Assembly: GCA_027214385.1 (NCBI GenBank)
Contig: JAPVXR010000001.1
Location: 602,267 to 666,266, forward strand
Source of the DNA: Cryomorphaceae bacterium 1068
Lineage (GTDB): Bacteria > Bacteroidota > Bacteroidia > Flavobacteriales_D > Cryomorphaceae
Direction of reading: 5' to 3'
Length of the DNA: 64,000 nucleotides
Below are positions 9,015 to 17,088 of this stretch, piece by piece (position 1 is the first letter of the stretch; every line of letters starts with the position of its first letter). The translations under genes were made by a program, and so were the position numbers. A model generated the notes under the pieces. It saw only the letters and a list, made by a program, of their open reading frames with translations, made no database searches and was not told the DNA's origin.

Positions 9015-11414
9015 ATGAAAACGCTTTTACAAATTACCTTATTTCTTATTTCCGCGACGATATTCGCTCAAACGGAAACTCAAACACAAATAGTACGAGG
9101 AACCATTAATGATATGGATTCTCAAACACCTTTACCCGGTGTAAACATCATCTTGATTGATTCTGATCCCTTTTTGGGAGGCGTCACCGATATGAATGGA
9201 AACTTTCGGATAGAAGGTGTCCCGGTTGGTCGGCAAAACTTTCTGGTCCAATACATTGGTTACAAATCTCAAACGATTCCTAACGTGCTTGTAACCGCAG
9301 GAAAGCAAGTGGTTCTGAATATCCAATTGGAAGAATCAGTTGAAGCATTAAACGAAGTCGTTATTACGGCTGATTCGGATAAAGATCTACCCAACAATGA
9401 GATGGCAAAAGTCAGTGCCAGAACATTCAGCTTAGAGGAAGTGACAAGATTCAGTGGAGGTAGAAATGATGTCGCAAGGCTTGCCACAAACTTTGCAGGA
9501 GTTAGCGGTGCCAATGATTCTAGAAATGACCTCGTTGTTCGCGGAAACTCTCCAACCGGACTTTTATGGCGAGTTGAGGGATTGCCCATCGGAACCACTA
9601 ATCATTTTTCTACTCTGGGTACAACAGGTGGTCCGGTTAGTGCTTTGAACACGAACCTTTTGAGAACGAGTGATTTCATTACAGGAGCCTTCCCAGCCGA
9701 GTATGGGAATGCCAATGCCGCTGTATTTGATGTGAAGTTCAGAAATGGAAATTCTGAGGAATTGGAATTCACTGGTCAAGTATCCGCATTTAGCGGGGCT
9801 GAGGCAATGGTAGAAGGACCGCTAAATTTTAATAAAGGAGCTTCCTTCCTTGTTTCATACCGATACGGCATAGCCAGTGTGGCAGCGACGGGAACATCTG
9901 CCGTGCCTTTTTATCAAGACCTCTCGTTTAAGTTCAATTTTGGAGAAACCAGACTTGGAAGATTTGAGCTATTCGGTATGGGCGGAATTAGTAGCATCGA
10001 CTTTTTGGGTGATGAAATTGAAGAGGATGATCTTTTTGCAGATCCCAATGAGGATGCCTTTGTAGAAAACCAATTGGGACTGGTAGGAATCAATCACACA
10101 CTGTTATTTCAAAACAAGTCATACTTGAAAACAACGGTTGGTGCTACACTAATGTCTAGTTCTTTTAATCAAGATAACTACACTACCGATGATCGAAACG
10201 TAAAGTATAGAGCTACTGAGGTTGATGATATTGAAACACGGTACACCATATCTTCTCAGTACAATAGAAAGTTCAACGCACGCTTTAACATAAGAGCCGG
10301 TGGTATAATGGAACTTTACAACCTCAACAGCACGGTTTTGGATAGAGACCGCCGACCTGAAATCCCTGACGATAATGGTGACGGAATTCCAGACTTCTTC
10401 ATTCCACTAAGAGACGTGGACAACTCTTCACCACTAACTCAGCTTTACGCCCAAGGCGAGTATAAGTTTTCAGACAAGTTGAGTTGGACATTTGGATTGC
10501 ACGGACAGTTTCTTGAGTTGACGGGAGACGCTATGGTGGGTCCCAGAACGGCCCTGAGTTACCAACTCAATCCAAAGCATAGATTCTCGGTAGCTTATGG
10601 ATTGCATGGCCAAATGGTTCCACTTCCTATACTGGCATTTGAAGAAAACCTTGGGGATGGTGTTTTCGAGACCACCAATGACGAGCTTGAATTTACCAAA
10701 AGTCACCATGTGGTGGTAGGTTATGATTTCAAACCAAGTCCAAGCTGGAGATTCAAGGCTGAGGCATACCTCCAAAGTATTTTCGATGCACCGGTTGAGT
10801 CGGTTTCTTCCAGTTATTCTGTATTGAACGAAGGTGCTGACTTCGCTTTTGACCCAAGAGGTTCTTTGGTAAACGAAGGAACGGGAATGAATGTGGGGGT
10901 GGAATTTACAGCCGAAAAATTCTTTAGCAATGGATACTACGGATTGGCAACCATCTCTCTCTTTGATTCTCAGTATGAAGGTAGCGATGGGGTTGAAAGA
11001 AGTACCGCCTTCAATAATCAGTACGTCGCTAATGCTCTCTTTGGTAAGGAATGGCCTATTGGAAAAGAAAAGAGAAATGTCCTCACCTTCGATACTAAAG
11101 TGACTTTTTCAGGAGGTCGTCCTTACACACCTATCGATCTTGAAGCCACCAGAGAGAATGACGGTCGAGAAGTATTGTTTGAAGAACTGGCGTTCAGCGA
11201 AACATATTCTGATTACTTCCGCTGGGACGTAAAATTCGGATTTCGATTGAACGGAAAAAAGAGCAAAGTGAGCCACCAGTTTTTCGTAGATCTTCAAAAT
11301 GTGACGAATCGAGAAAACATCTTCGTGAAACGATACAATCCTGTAACGGATGAAATCAACGATGTAAACCAAATCGGCTTCTTTCCTGATGTAATGTATA
11401 GGATACAGTTTTAG
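9015..11414 (+). CDS. TonB-dependent receptor with carboxypeptidase-regulatory N-terminus
   Basis: This 799-residue outer-membrane protein has a signal peptide (MKTLLQITLFLISATIFAQ). A CarboxypepD_reg-like domain follows at about residues 27-115 (VRGTINDMDSQTPLPGVNI, then GNFRIEGVPVG). Next is a TonB plug domain at about 140-245 with DLVVRGNSPTGLLWRVEGL and EYGNANAAVFDVKFRNG. A beta-barrel ends in the aromatic terminus DVMYRIQF. TonB receptors import scarce ligands such as siderophores, vitamins or glycans using ExbBD/TonB energy. No SusD partner is adjacent, so glycan import is less likely, and the substrate is unknown. It is transcribed away from the LytS/LytTR pair and ends at a strong hairpin terminator. 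Confidence 0.9.
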   Translation: MKTLLQITLFLISATIFAQTETQTQIVRGTINDMDSQTPLPGVNIILIDSDPFLGGVTDMNGNFRIEGVPVGRQNFLVQYIGYKSQTIPNVLVTAGKQVVLNIQLEESVEALNEVVITADSDKDLPNNEMAKVSARTFSLEEVTRFSGGRNDVARLATNFAGVSGANDSRNDLVVRGNSPTGLLWRVEGLPIGTTNHFSTLGTTGGPVSALNTNLLRTSDFITGAFPAEYGNANAAVFDVKFRNGNSEELEFTGQVSAFSGAEAMVEGPLNFNKGASFLVSYRYGIASVAATGTSAVPFYQDLSFKFNFGETRLGRFELFGMGGISSIDFLGDEIEEDDLFADPNEDAFVENQLGLVGINHTLLFQNKSYLKTTVGATLMSSSFNQDNYTTDDRNVKYRATEVDDIETRYTISSQYNRKFNARFNIRAGGIMELYNLNSTVLDRDRRPEIPDDNGDGIPDFFIPLRDVDNSSPLTQLYAQGEYKFSDKLSWTFGLHGQFLELTGDAMVGPRTALSYQLNPKHRFSVAYGLHGQMVPLPILAFEENLGDGVFETTNDELEFTKSHHVVVGYDFKPSPSWRFKAEAYLQSIFDAPVESVSSSYSVLNEGADFAFDPRGSLVNEGTGMNVGVEFTAEKFFSNGYYGLATISLFDSQYEGSDGVERSTAFNNQYVANALFGKEWPIGKEKRNVLTFDTKVTFSGGRPYTPIDLEATRENDGREVLFEELAFSETYSDYFRWDVKFGFRLNGKKSKVSHQFFVDLQNVTNRENIFVKRYNPVTDEINDVNQIGFFPDVMYRIQF

Positions 11415-11441
11415 GTTAGCTGCTGTTTTCATAGCGAGAAT

Positions 11442-11480
11442 CACCGCCAAAGGAGAAATCCTGCGGCGGTGTTTCTTTTT
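11442..11480 (+). terminator. Intrinsic terminator of the TonB receptor gene
   Basis: CACCGCC at 11442-11448 pairs with GGCGGTG at 11465-11471 and is followed by TTTCTTTTT. The hairpin begins 27 bases after the receptor stop codon. Its T-tract runs into the stop codon of the convergent NRAMP-like gene. Confidence 0.8.
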
Positions 11481-12715
11481 TAGCCGAAGGCGAAGAACAG
11501 AACCGTGAGCGCCACGAGTGAAAAAATTGATGCAATTTCCCAAATCGTGGAGATTTGAGACGGCCGATCCTTTTCGGGAACTTCATGACCCCTTACCGTT
11601 TTGAAATTCATCCAAGCAATTACCGGTGCGGAACAAAACGAAATAACAGTTGCGATATCGACCATCGTGGTCATCGAAGCTGAGAGGATCGAAAGCAAAG
11701 TAAAAGAACCGACTGCCAGAATAATCAGGAAAGTAGGATAAGCCCACTTCTTATCATTGCTAAAGGCAATTTTTCTGCATTCTGCCAGAGAGCGCGGAAT
11801 GGCATCCATGCAAGTGAGCGTTGTGCTCGCCATAGTTGCAACGGCGGCTAGTCCTACAATGTAGAAGGCCCATTGGCCCAATTGGGTCGTGTACATTCCG
11901 ATGAGCATATTGGCAAAAGCCACACCCGAAGACGGGATTTCTTGATGGCTTCCGTAAAGAATTAAAGCTCCCATTCCCAAAAAAAGAACACCCATGATCA
12001 TGGTGCCCCAATAGCCAAAATTGAAGTCACGTAAAGATTCTGCTTTGGTCAAATTTCCTCCCAACTCAGCTTTTTTCTCCAGTGCCCAAAGCGAGTGCCA
12101 CACGGAAAGATCCAGCGGTGCGGGCATCCAGCCCATCAGCTTCACCAGCATGGCCAGGAATAGCCCGTCGAAAACAGGGCCCAACGCTTCGAGCTTGTGA
12201 GGCGACGGATCAAAAAGCGCAGAGCCAAATGCCACCAGCGTACAAATGGTCAATAAGAAGATGATGAGCTTGATGAATCGGTCCAGCCATTTGTATTGAC
12301 CGATCAAGAGAATGACGACGGCGATTGTTAAAATTCCTCCTGCCACTATTTGTGAAGAGGCTTCAATGCCAAAGAAGAAAGCGGAGACTCCACTCGTCAC
12401 TGCAACGATCGCGGCTATAATGGCAAACATGGTTCCGATAGTGAAGAGAAGAAACAGCGCTACGTAGACCTTGCCACGGTTGAAATAGCCTTGGATCAAA
12501 CTCGTATTGGTTGACAATGCGTATGCGGGACCTGCTTTAAAAAAAGGATACTTTGCCAAGTGAATGAAGATGATGGCAATGACTGGCCACCAGCCATAGG
12601 AGGCGCCCGCCCGGGTAGATTGTACCAAGTGCGATACACCGATTGCCGCTCCTGCATAAAGCAAGCCAGGACCCAAACTGCCCAGAACAGCTGAGATTTT
12701 ACTTTTCGATCCCAT
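11480..12715 (-). CDS. NRAMP-family-related membrane transporter lacking the canonical metal motif
   Basis: I start at the ATG at 12715, which overlaps the stop of the upstream symporter by one base (TGATG) and begins at MGSKSKISAVLGSLGPG. This gives 411 residues and about 11 membrane helices. The opening GPGLLYAGAAIGVSHL and the whole layout match the NRAMP superfamily of proton-coupled divalent metal transporters. However, the canonical helix-1 DPGN metal site is replaced by GVSH (residues 26-29), and the helix-6 MPH motif appears as WMPAP. The methionine is kept, but the Asp and Asn ligands are gone. It may therefore carry something other than Mn2+/Fe2+, or use another site. Coupling to the DASS gene suggests co-expression. 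Confidence 0.8.
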   Translation of the reverse strand: MGSKSKISAVLGSLGPGLLYAGAAIGVSHLVQSTRAGASYGWWPVIAIIFIHLAKYPFFKAGPAYALSTNTSLIQGYFNRGKVYVALFLLFTIGTMFAIIAAIVAVTSGVSAFFFGIEASSQIVAGGILTIAVVILLIGQYKWLDRFIKLIIFLLTICTLVAFGSALFDPSPHKLEALGPVFDGLFLAMLVKLMGWMPAPLDLSVWHSLWALEKKAELGGNLTKAESLRDFNFGYWGTMIMGVLFLGMGALILYGSHQEIPSSGVAFANMLIGMYTTQLGQWAFYIVGLAAVATMASTTLTCMDAIPRSLAECRKIAFSNDKKWAYPTFLIILAVGSFTLLSILSASMTTMVDIATVISFCSAPVIAWMNFKTVRGHEVPEKDRPSQISTIWEIASIFSLVALTVLFFAFG

Positions 12716-14127
12716 CAAAATATCAATGGAACGATGAAATAGGCATAGGCTGAAATAATCATGGCTGCCAAAATATTTAACAAGAATCCCGCGCGCATCA
12801 TTTCCTGCATAGTAATGCAATTACTGGAAAAAACGATGGCATTGGGAGGTGTAGCAATGGGTAGCATAAAGGCACAACTGGCTGCTATGGTGAGAGGTAT
12901 AGCCAGTTCCATCGGGTCTCCTCCAAGCGGAATAGCTACGGCAAAAGCGATGGGTACCAATATGGAAACCAAAGCTACATTGCTCATTCCCTCGGTAAAA
13001 AAGATCGCAGCGAGTACGATGATGGCAATAACGAGGAACCATGGAATAGCTCCTGAGTCTGAAAGTACACTGCCCAATAACTCCACTAGCCCGCTGCTCG
13101 CGAGACCTGAAGCCATGGATAGTCCGCCGCCGAATAGCAACAGTATATCCCAAGGAAGCGATCGGGTATCGTCCCAAATTAGCAGAGGCCCTCGCTCTCC
13201 GCTAGGGATAATGAATAGGCTCACTGCTGAGGCTACTGCTATGATCGGATCGCTGAGAAAATCCATTCCGGGTAGCTTTGACAGTGGTGTTCTGAAAATC
13301 CAAAGTAAGGCAGTAGCCAAAAATACCAATTGCACCCGTTTTTCGCCCGACCCCTGAGGCCCAAGCTTTTCAATTTTTTGATCCAAAAGCTCCCGCATAC
13401 CCACCAGTCTGTTGCTCTGAACCCGAAATAGAATCCGTGTATTGATAAAGTGGGCAAGGAAAAACAGTAGAATCGTTATCGGCAGCGCCATGATGAGCCA
13501 GTTGGTAAAACCAATCTCAATGCCCAAGGTTTCGCCTGCCAAGGCGGCTAAAACGAGATTGGGCGGGGTTCCGATCAGGGTAGCTATTCCGCCGATATTT
13601 GCTGCATAGGCCAATCCCAAAAGCAAGCAGAGCGTGAATTGATTACAGGCCTTTTCCGATGGGAATTGATCTTGTAGAAGCTGCGTAATGGACAAGCCAA
13701 TGGGCAGCATCATCATGGTAGAAGCTGTATTGCTGATCCACATTGACATAACAGCCGTGGCCAGCATGCTTCCAAAAATGATCATTCTCGGCTGATTCCC
13801 ACTTTTCTTAAGTATGACCAGAGCAAATCTTTGGTGGAGGTTCCAACGTTCAATGGCCAAGCCCAGAACAAACCCGCCGAAAAAGAGGTAGATGATCGGG
13901 TTCGCATAATTTGACGTAACCGACTTTAAGCTTTCAACGCCCAAAGCGGGAAATAGAACCATTGGCAGTATAGCCGTGGCTCCGATGGGTATCACTTGGG
14001 TGATCCACCAAGTGATCATCCACCCTGCAACCCCGATTACTTTGGTTTGCGAATAGTCTAGCGGAACCAAAAAGACCAGCAGTAAAAAAACGATAGGTCC
14101 TAAGGCTAGTTTGTAAATCCGCTTCAA
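12715..14127 (-). CDS. DASS (SLC13) family sodium-coupled anion symporter
   Basis: This 470-residue protein has about 11-12 membrane helices and the DASS family layout. It has an SNT signature at residues 132-134 (MWISNTASTMMMLP), GTPPNLVLAALAG near residue 186, a second site at 382-384, and ATPPNAIVFSSN near the end. Family members import di- or tricarboxylates, or sulfate, with sodium across the inner membrane. The second SNT motif reads SNV (EGMSNVALVSILVP), a change from the usual form. The start is a TTG at 14127; the next in-frame Met is inside the membrane region. The stop overlaps the start of the NRAMP-like gene, so the two are translationally coupled. The substrate cannot be decided from sequence. 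Confidence 0.88.
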   Translation of the reverse strand: MKRIYKLALGPIVFLLLVFLVPLDYSQTKVIGVAGWMITWWITQVIPIGATAILPMVLFPALGVESLKSVTSNYANPIIYLFFGGFVLGLAIERWNLHQRFALVILKKSGNQPRMIIFGSMLATAVMSMWISNTASTMMMLPIGLSITQLLQDQFPSEKACNQFTLCLLLGLAYAANIGGIATLIGTPPNLVLAALAGETLGIEIGFTNWLIMALPITILLFFLAHFINTRILFRVQSNRLVGMRELLDQKIEKLGPQGSGEKRVQLVFLATALLWIFRTPLSKLPGMDFLSDPIIAVASAVSLFIIPSGERGPLLIWDDTRSLPWDILLLFGGGLSMASGLASSGLVELLGSVLSDSGAIPWFLVIAIIVLAAIFFTEGMSNVALVSILVPIAFAVAIPLGGDPMELAIPLTIAASCAFMLPIATPPNAIVFSSNCITMQEMMRAGFLLNILAAMIISAYAYFIVPLIF

Positions 14128-14214
14128 GTTGAGTCTTGGTTTATTTTAATCTATCGTTGAGAAAATTTGCACAAGGCTGATCTGTGCATAAATATAAACG
14201 AAAGATATAGTCAT

Positions 14215-14745
14215 TCAAATCAGGGCTTGCTCAGTACCCTCGGCTTCCTGTATAGGCGGAAAGTTCAAGTCCACTATGAAATGTCGAAGACGATACATTT
14301 CATCTTTGGAGAGCTTTTGCCCTCCTTGAGCCACCAGAAATAGCACAACTCCGAGCACCACCGAACCCAGCGCCATCCAGAGACCCCACATATCTTTATC
14401 TAAGCTGTATTGAGATGAAGCAATCATAAAACCGACCAATGCGCCGAATCCCGTCAAAGCATAAAAGAACATAAACATGGTCCAAACGACAGGCGCAGGC
14501 GCGAGCAAACAGCGAATGACGGTATGATCGTCATCGTCATCTTTTCGAATGGAGATATCCATTTGTGGAGACCAAAAATGCCTTTTCGATGCATGTATAC
14601 TCAGGATGATGTGGCCTTTTATATGGCTTGAGCCAAAGCCTTCGGGGTTATTTGATTTCAATTTGGAATCAATAAGAGCCTCTGTCTCCTCACAAGATAG
14701 GGATGTTTCTATCCTGAATCGTGGTCTGAAAGTAAGATCTGACAT
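14215..14745 (-). CDS. Uncharacterised protein with two membrane helices
   Basis: I start at the ATG at 14745 (MSDLTFRPRFRIE). A TTG at 14781 would add 12 residues and begin 2 bases after the upstream gene. The 176-residue product has a soluble N-terminal part of about 90 residues, two hydrophobic segments at about residues 87-110 and 120-145, and a short soluble tail. An acidic run DDDDD is at about residue 70. I do not recognise a family, and no catalytic motif is evident. It follows the YdeI-like gene by about 37 bases on the same strand and may be co-transcribed with it. Confidence 0.6.
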   Translation of the reverse strand: MSDLTFRPRFRIETSLSCEETEALIDSKLKSNNPEGFGSSHIKGHIILSIHASKRHFWSPQMDISIRKDDDDDHTVIRCLLAPAPVVWTMFMFFYALTGFGALVGFMIASSQYSLDKDMWGLWMALGSVVLGVVLFLVAQGGQKLSKDEMYRLRHFIVDLNFPPIQEAEGTEQALI

Positions 14746-14782
14746 GTGGTTGATGGTTGGCTTGAAGTTAGTCAATTCCAAC

Positions 14783-15322
14783 TTAAGATGGAAAGTCGCG
14801 GGCTATTCGATTTGCTTCTTTCATCTCTTGACCCAGCTCCTTGAACTCAATTTTTCCTTTGTTCTTCTTCAAGTGTTCGGCATAGACCAATGCTCTGCGA
14901 ATCTTGATTTCCGAAGACTTAACCGAGGAAACGGCGTGAATAATATTTCTCATCCTCCCTGGGGTGAGTTTGTGAAAAAGGGTGTCGGCATGTTCATCTT
15001 GGTCCAGCACTTCTCGCAGTTCTATGGGCATTTCCATCCCATATTCGCTCCGGTCTTTTTCGAGCACCACAGAGATTTCCTCTCCGTCTCTTATTCCCAA
15101 TTCATTCTTCCTTTTGTTGTTGAGTAAGATATACCACGAGCCGTTTCCATCGGGCAGTAGTGCACAATGGAATGGCCTGATTCCCTCGATACTGCAGATG
15201 ATTCGCCTATCCTTACCTTCAATCAATTGGTCAGCAACTGAATTTTCAACAGGTAGAATATTCGACCAAAGATCACTATGTATCGAGGTAAGCTTGCTTA
15301 CTATTTTGAACGAATCTTTCAT
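14783..15322 (-). CDS. YdeI/OmpD-associated-like protein with DUF1905 domain
   Basis: This 179-residue cytoplasmic protein has two recognisable parts. Residues 15-98 look like a DUF1905 beta-barrel (WSNILPVENSVADQLIEG, GSWYILLNNKRKNELG, GEEISVVLEKDRSEYG). Residues 100-165 match the YdeI/OmpD-associated helical domain (PIELREVLDQDEHADTLFHK, then GRMRNIIHAVSSVKSSEIKI). Proteins with this pair are common in soil and marine bacteria; some relatives are linked to bacteriocin or stress protection, but the biochemical role is not established. It starts divergently from the secreted metalloprotease at 15408, so the 85 bases between them hold both promoters. Confidence 0.78.
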   Translation of the reverse strand: MKDSFKIVSKLTSIHSDLWSNILPVENSVADQLIEGKDRRIICSIEGIRPFHCALLPDGNGSWYILLNNKRKNELGIRDGEEISVVLEKDRSEYGMEMPIELREVLDQDEHADTLFHKLTPGRMRNIIHAVSSVKSSEIKIRRALVYAEHLKKNKGKIEFKELGQEMKEANRIARDFPS

Positions 15323-15407
15323 GACTCTGTTGACATATTCGCGTTTTTACAATATCATCAATACCTTGCGCCAACCTTTTAAATCCACTTCTGTAAAACT
15401 AAATAAT

Positions 15408-17015
15408 ATGAAAAAATTGTACGCGGCATTGTTCGTTGCTTTATTAACTTTTTCGGCCAATGCGCAAGAAGCTATAAAATGCTATTCCACGGAACATGAG
15501 CTAGAGCTGCAACAACAATATTCTGATCGAGCCAATCTTGAGCAATTTGAAGAATGGATATCAGAGGAATTGAAAAACGATCAAATGAAATCGGAGAGGG
15601 GAGTCGTTGTGCTGCCTATTGTTTTTCACGTTTTACATTCGGGAACTGCAGTAGGAAGCGGTTTGAATCTATCCTCAAGTTTTATCAACGCACAACTACA
15701 GCAGTTAAACGATGATTTCAGACGAGTTCCCGGTACGGCTGGATTCAATACCAATCCTGTAGGGGCAGACTTAGAAATTGAATTTTGTATGGCGGTAGTC
15801 GATCCTGATGGCAATGTTTTGGCTGAGCCCGGTATAGATCGCATCAATGCTCCTGCCAATGGATTGCAAAACCCAGGCTACACAACAGGCTACATGGACA
15901 ATACCGTTAAGCCCGCAACGATATGGGATCCTGAACAGTACGTAAATGTTTGGATAACGCCCATTAATTTATTCTTCTTTAATGTGCTTGGGTATGCCCA
16001 ATTTCCCAGTGCTTCGGGACTTGCGGGTCTCAATGCCAATGAAGGAGCAGCATCGACCGATGGTGTTGTCGTTTCCACTGAGACTGTTGGTTCCATCTCT
16101 TTTCCCAATCCCTCAGGAGGAGCAGTTGGTGGTGGACGAACACTGACTCACGAACTAGGACATTTCTTTGGCCTGCGCCATATTTGGGGTGATGGTGGTT
16201 GCAGTGTAGATGATTTCTGCTTGGATACGCCCGAATCTAATGGCTCCAATGCGGGTTGCCAAATCGGTTCGAGCTCTTGCGGTTCGATTGATATGGTCGA
16301 AAACTACATGGACTACAGCGATGACGCTTGCATGAATATTTTCACTCAAGATCAAAAAGCGCGTGTTGATGCCGTATTGTTAAACAGCCCACGCAGGGTT
16401 CAACTTCTCTCAAGCAATGCCTGCTCAGGTGATGTAGCCGATTGTCAAGCGCCTTACCCCGAAGTTTCAAATTTGTCAAGCAACACTGTTGCAAACGGTA
16501 TTCAACTTTCTTGGACCCCCATTGAGGGATCAATTGGCTGTCAGATCAGAGCAGGATTGAGTTCTGTCGGATTTCAAACTACTGTAACTGTTTTTGAATC
16601 CAATGCATCCGGGTTTTTTGTGCCTGCTACTGCCATCCAATCAGGTGCTGAGTATCAGTGGCAAGTGCGATGCGGCTGTTCGGCCAATCCTTTGGTAGTG
16701 GGCCCTTGGTCGTCTACTGATTTCTTCAGCTTTGGCTCGTCCGTTTCAGGTGACGTATTCTCGGGTGCTGTTTCTGATCAAGAAATAGTTTTGTATCCCA
16801 ATCCAGCTACAGATGTTTTGACTGTTTCCTCCATCAATGCGGATATGTTGCACGTATTTGATGTGAATGGAAGAATCATTCATTCTCAATCAATCAATTC
16901 GGAGGAGAAAGGATCGATCAAACTGGACGTTTCTTTGTGGTCAAATGGATTCTATTTGTTGTCCGTTTCGAGTAAGAATGGATCAGTGATTCGAAGGACT
17001 TTCGTTGTGAATTAA
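15408..17015 (+). CDS. Secreted M43-type (pappalysin-like) zinc metalloprotease with T9SS sorting domain
   Basis: I use the ATG at 15408, which gives the signal peptide MKKLYAALFVALLTFSANAQ; an upstream in-frame extension is antisense to the YdeI-like gene and implausible. The 535-residue product has an extended zinc site HELGHFFGLRH at residues 248-258 (His248, Glu249, His252, His258) and a downstream Met-turn region with VENYMDYSDDACMN. These are the hallmarks of metzincins of the M43/cytophagalysin group. A fibronectin-III-like segment (about 350-440) precedes a T9SS type A sorting domain (VLYPNPATDVLTVSS, HVFDVNGRIIHSQ). It is predicted to be exported through T9SS and to degrade proteins outside the cell. 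A hairpin terminator follows. Confidence 0.92.
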   Translation: MKKLYAALFVALLTFSANAQEAIKCYSTEHELELQQQYSDRANLEQFEEWISEELKNDQMKSERGVVVLPIVFHVLHSGTAVGSGLNLSSSFINAQLQQLNDDFRRVPGTAGFNTNPVGADLEIEFCMAVVDPDGNVLAEPGIDRINAPANGLQNPGYTTGYMDNTVKPATIWDPEQYVNVWITPINLFFFNVLGYAQFPSASGLAGLNANEGAASTDGVVVSTETVGSISFPNPSGGAVGGGRTLTHELGHFFGLRHIWGDGGCSVDDFCLDTPESNGSNAGCQIGSSSCGSIDMVENYMDYSDDACMNIFTQDQKARVDAVLLNSPRRVQLLSSNACSGDVADCQAPYPEVSNLSSNTVANGIQLSWTPIEGSIGCQIRAGLSSVGFQTTVTVFESNASGFFVPATAIQSGAEYQWQVRCGCSANPLVVGPWSSTDFFSFGSSVSGDVFSGAVSDQEIVLYPNPATDVLTVSSINADMLHVFDVNGRIIHSQSINSEEKGSIKLDVSLWSNGFYLLSVSSKNGSVIRRTFVVN

Positions 17016-17038
17016 TTCAATTTTATTATACTATGATT

Positions 17039-17070
17039 GGCTCAAGGCTTTATATAAGCTTTGAGCCTTT
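17039..17070 (+). terminator. Intrinsic terminator of the metalloprotease gene
   Basis: GGCTCAAGGC and GCTTTGAGCC pair across a TTTATATAA loop and are followed by TTTCGCATTT. It lies between the protease stop codon and the start of the sodium:solute symporter at 17089, so the symporter probably uses its own promoter. Confidence 0.7.
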
Positions 17071-17088
17071 CGCATTTAAATACATTGC

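Noticed and set aside
12761..13357. 198-codon plus-strand frame opposite the DASS symporter
   Set aside because: The opposite strand has clear DASS motifs and a full-length protein; this frame has no features of a real gene.
14982..15407. Upstream extension of the metalloprotease frame
   Set aside because: It would run antisense through the YdeI-like gene, and the ATG at 15408 begins a perfect signal peptide.
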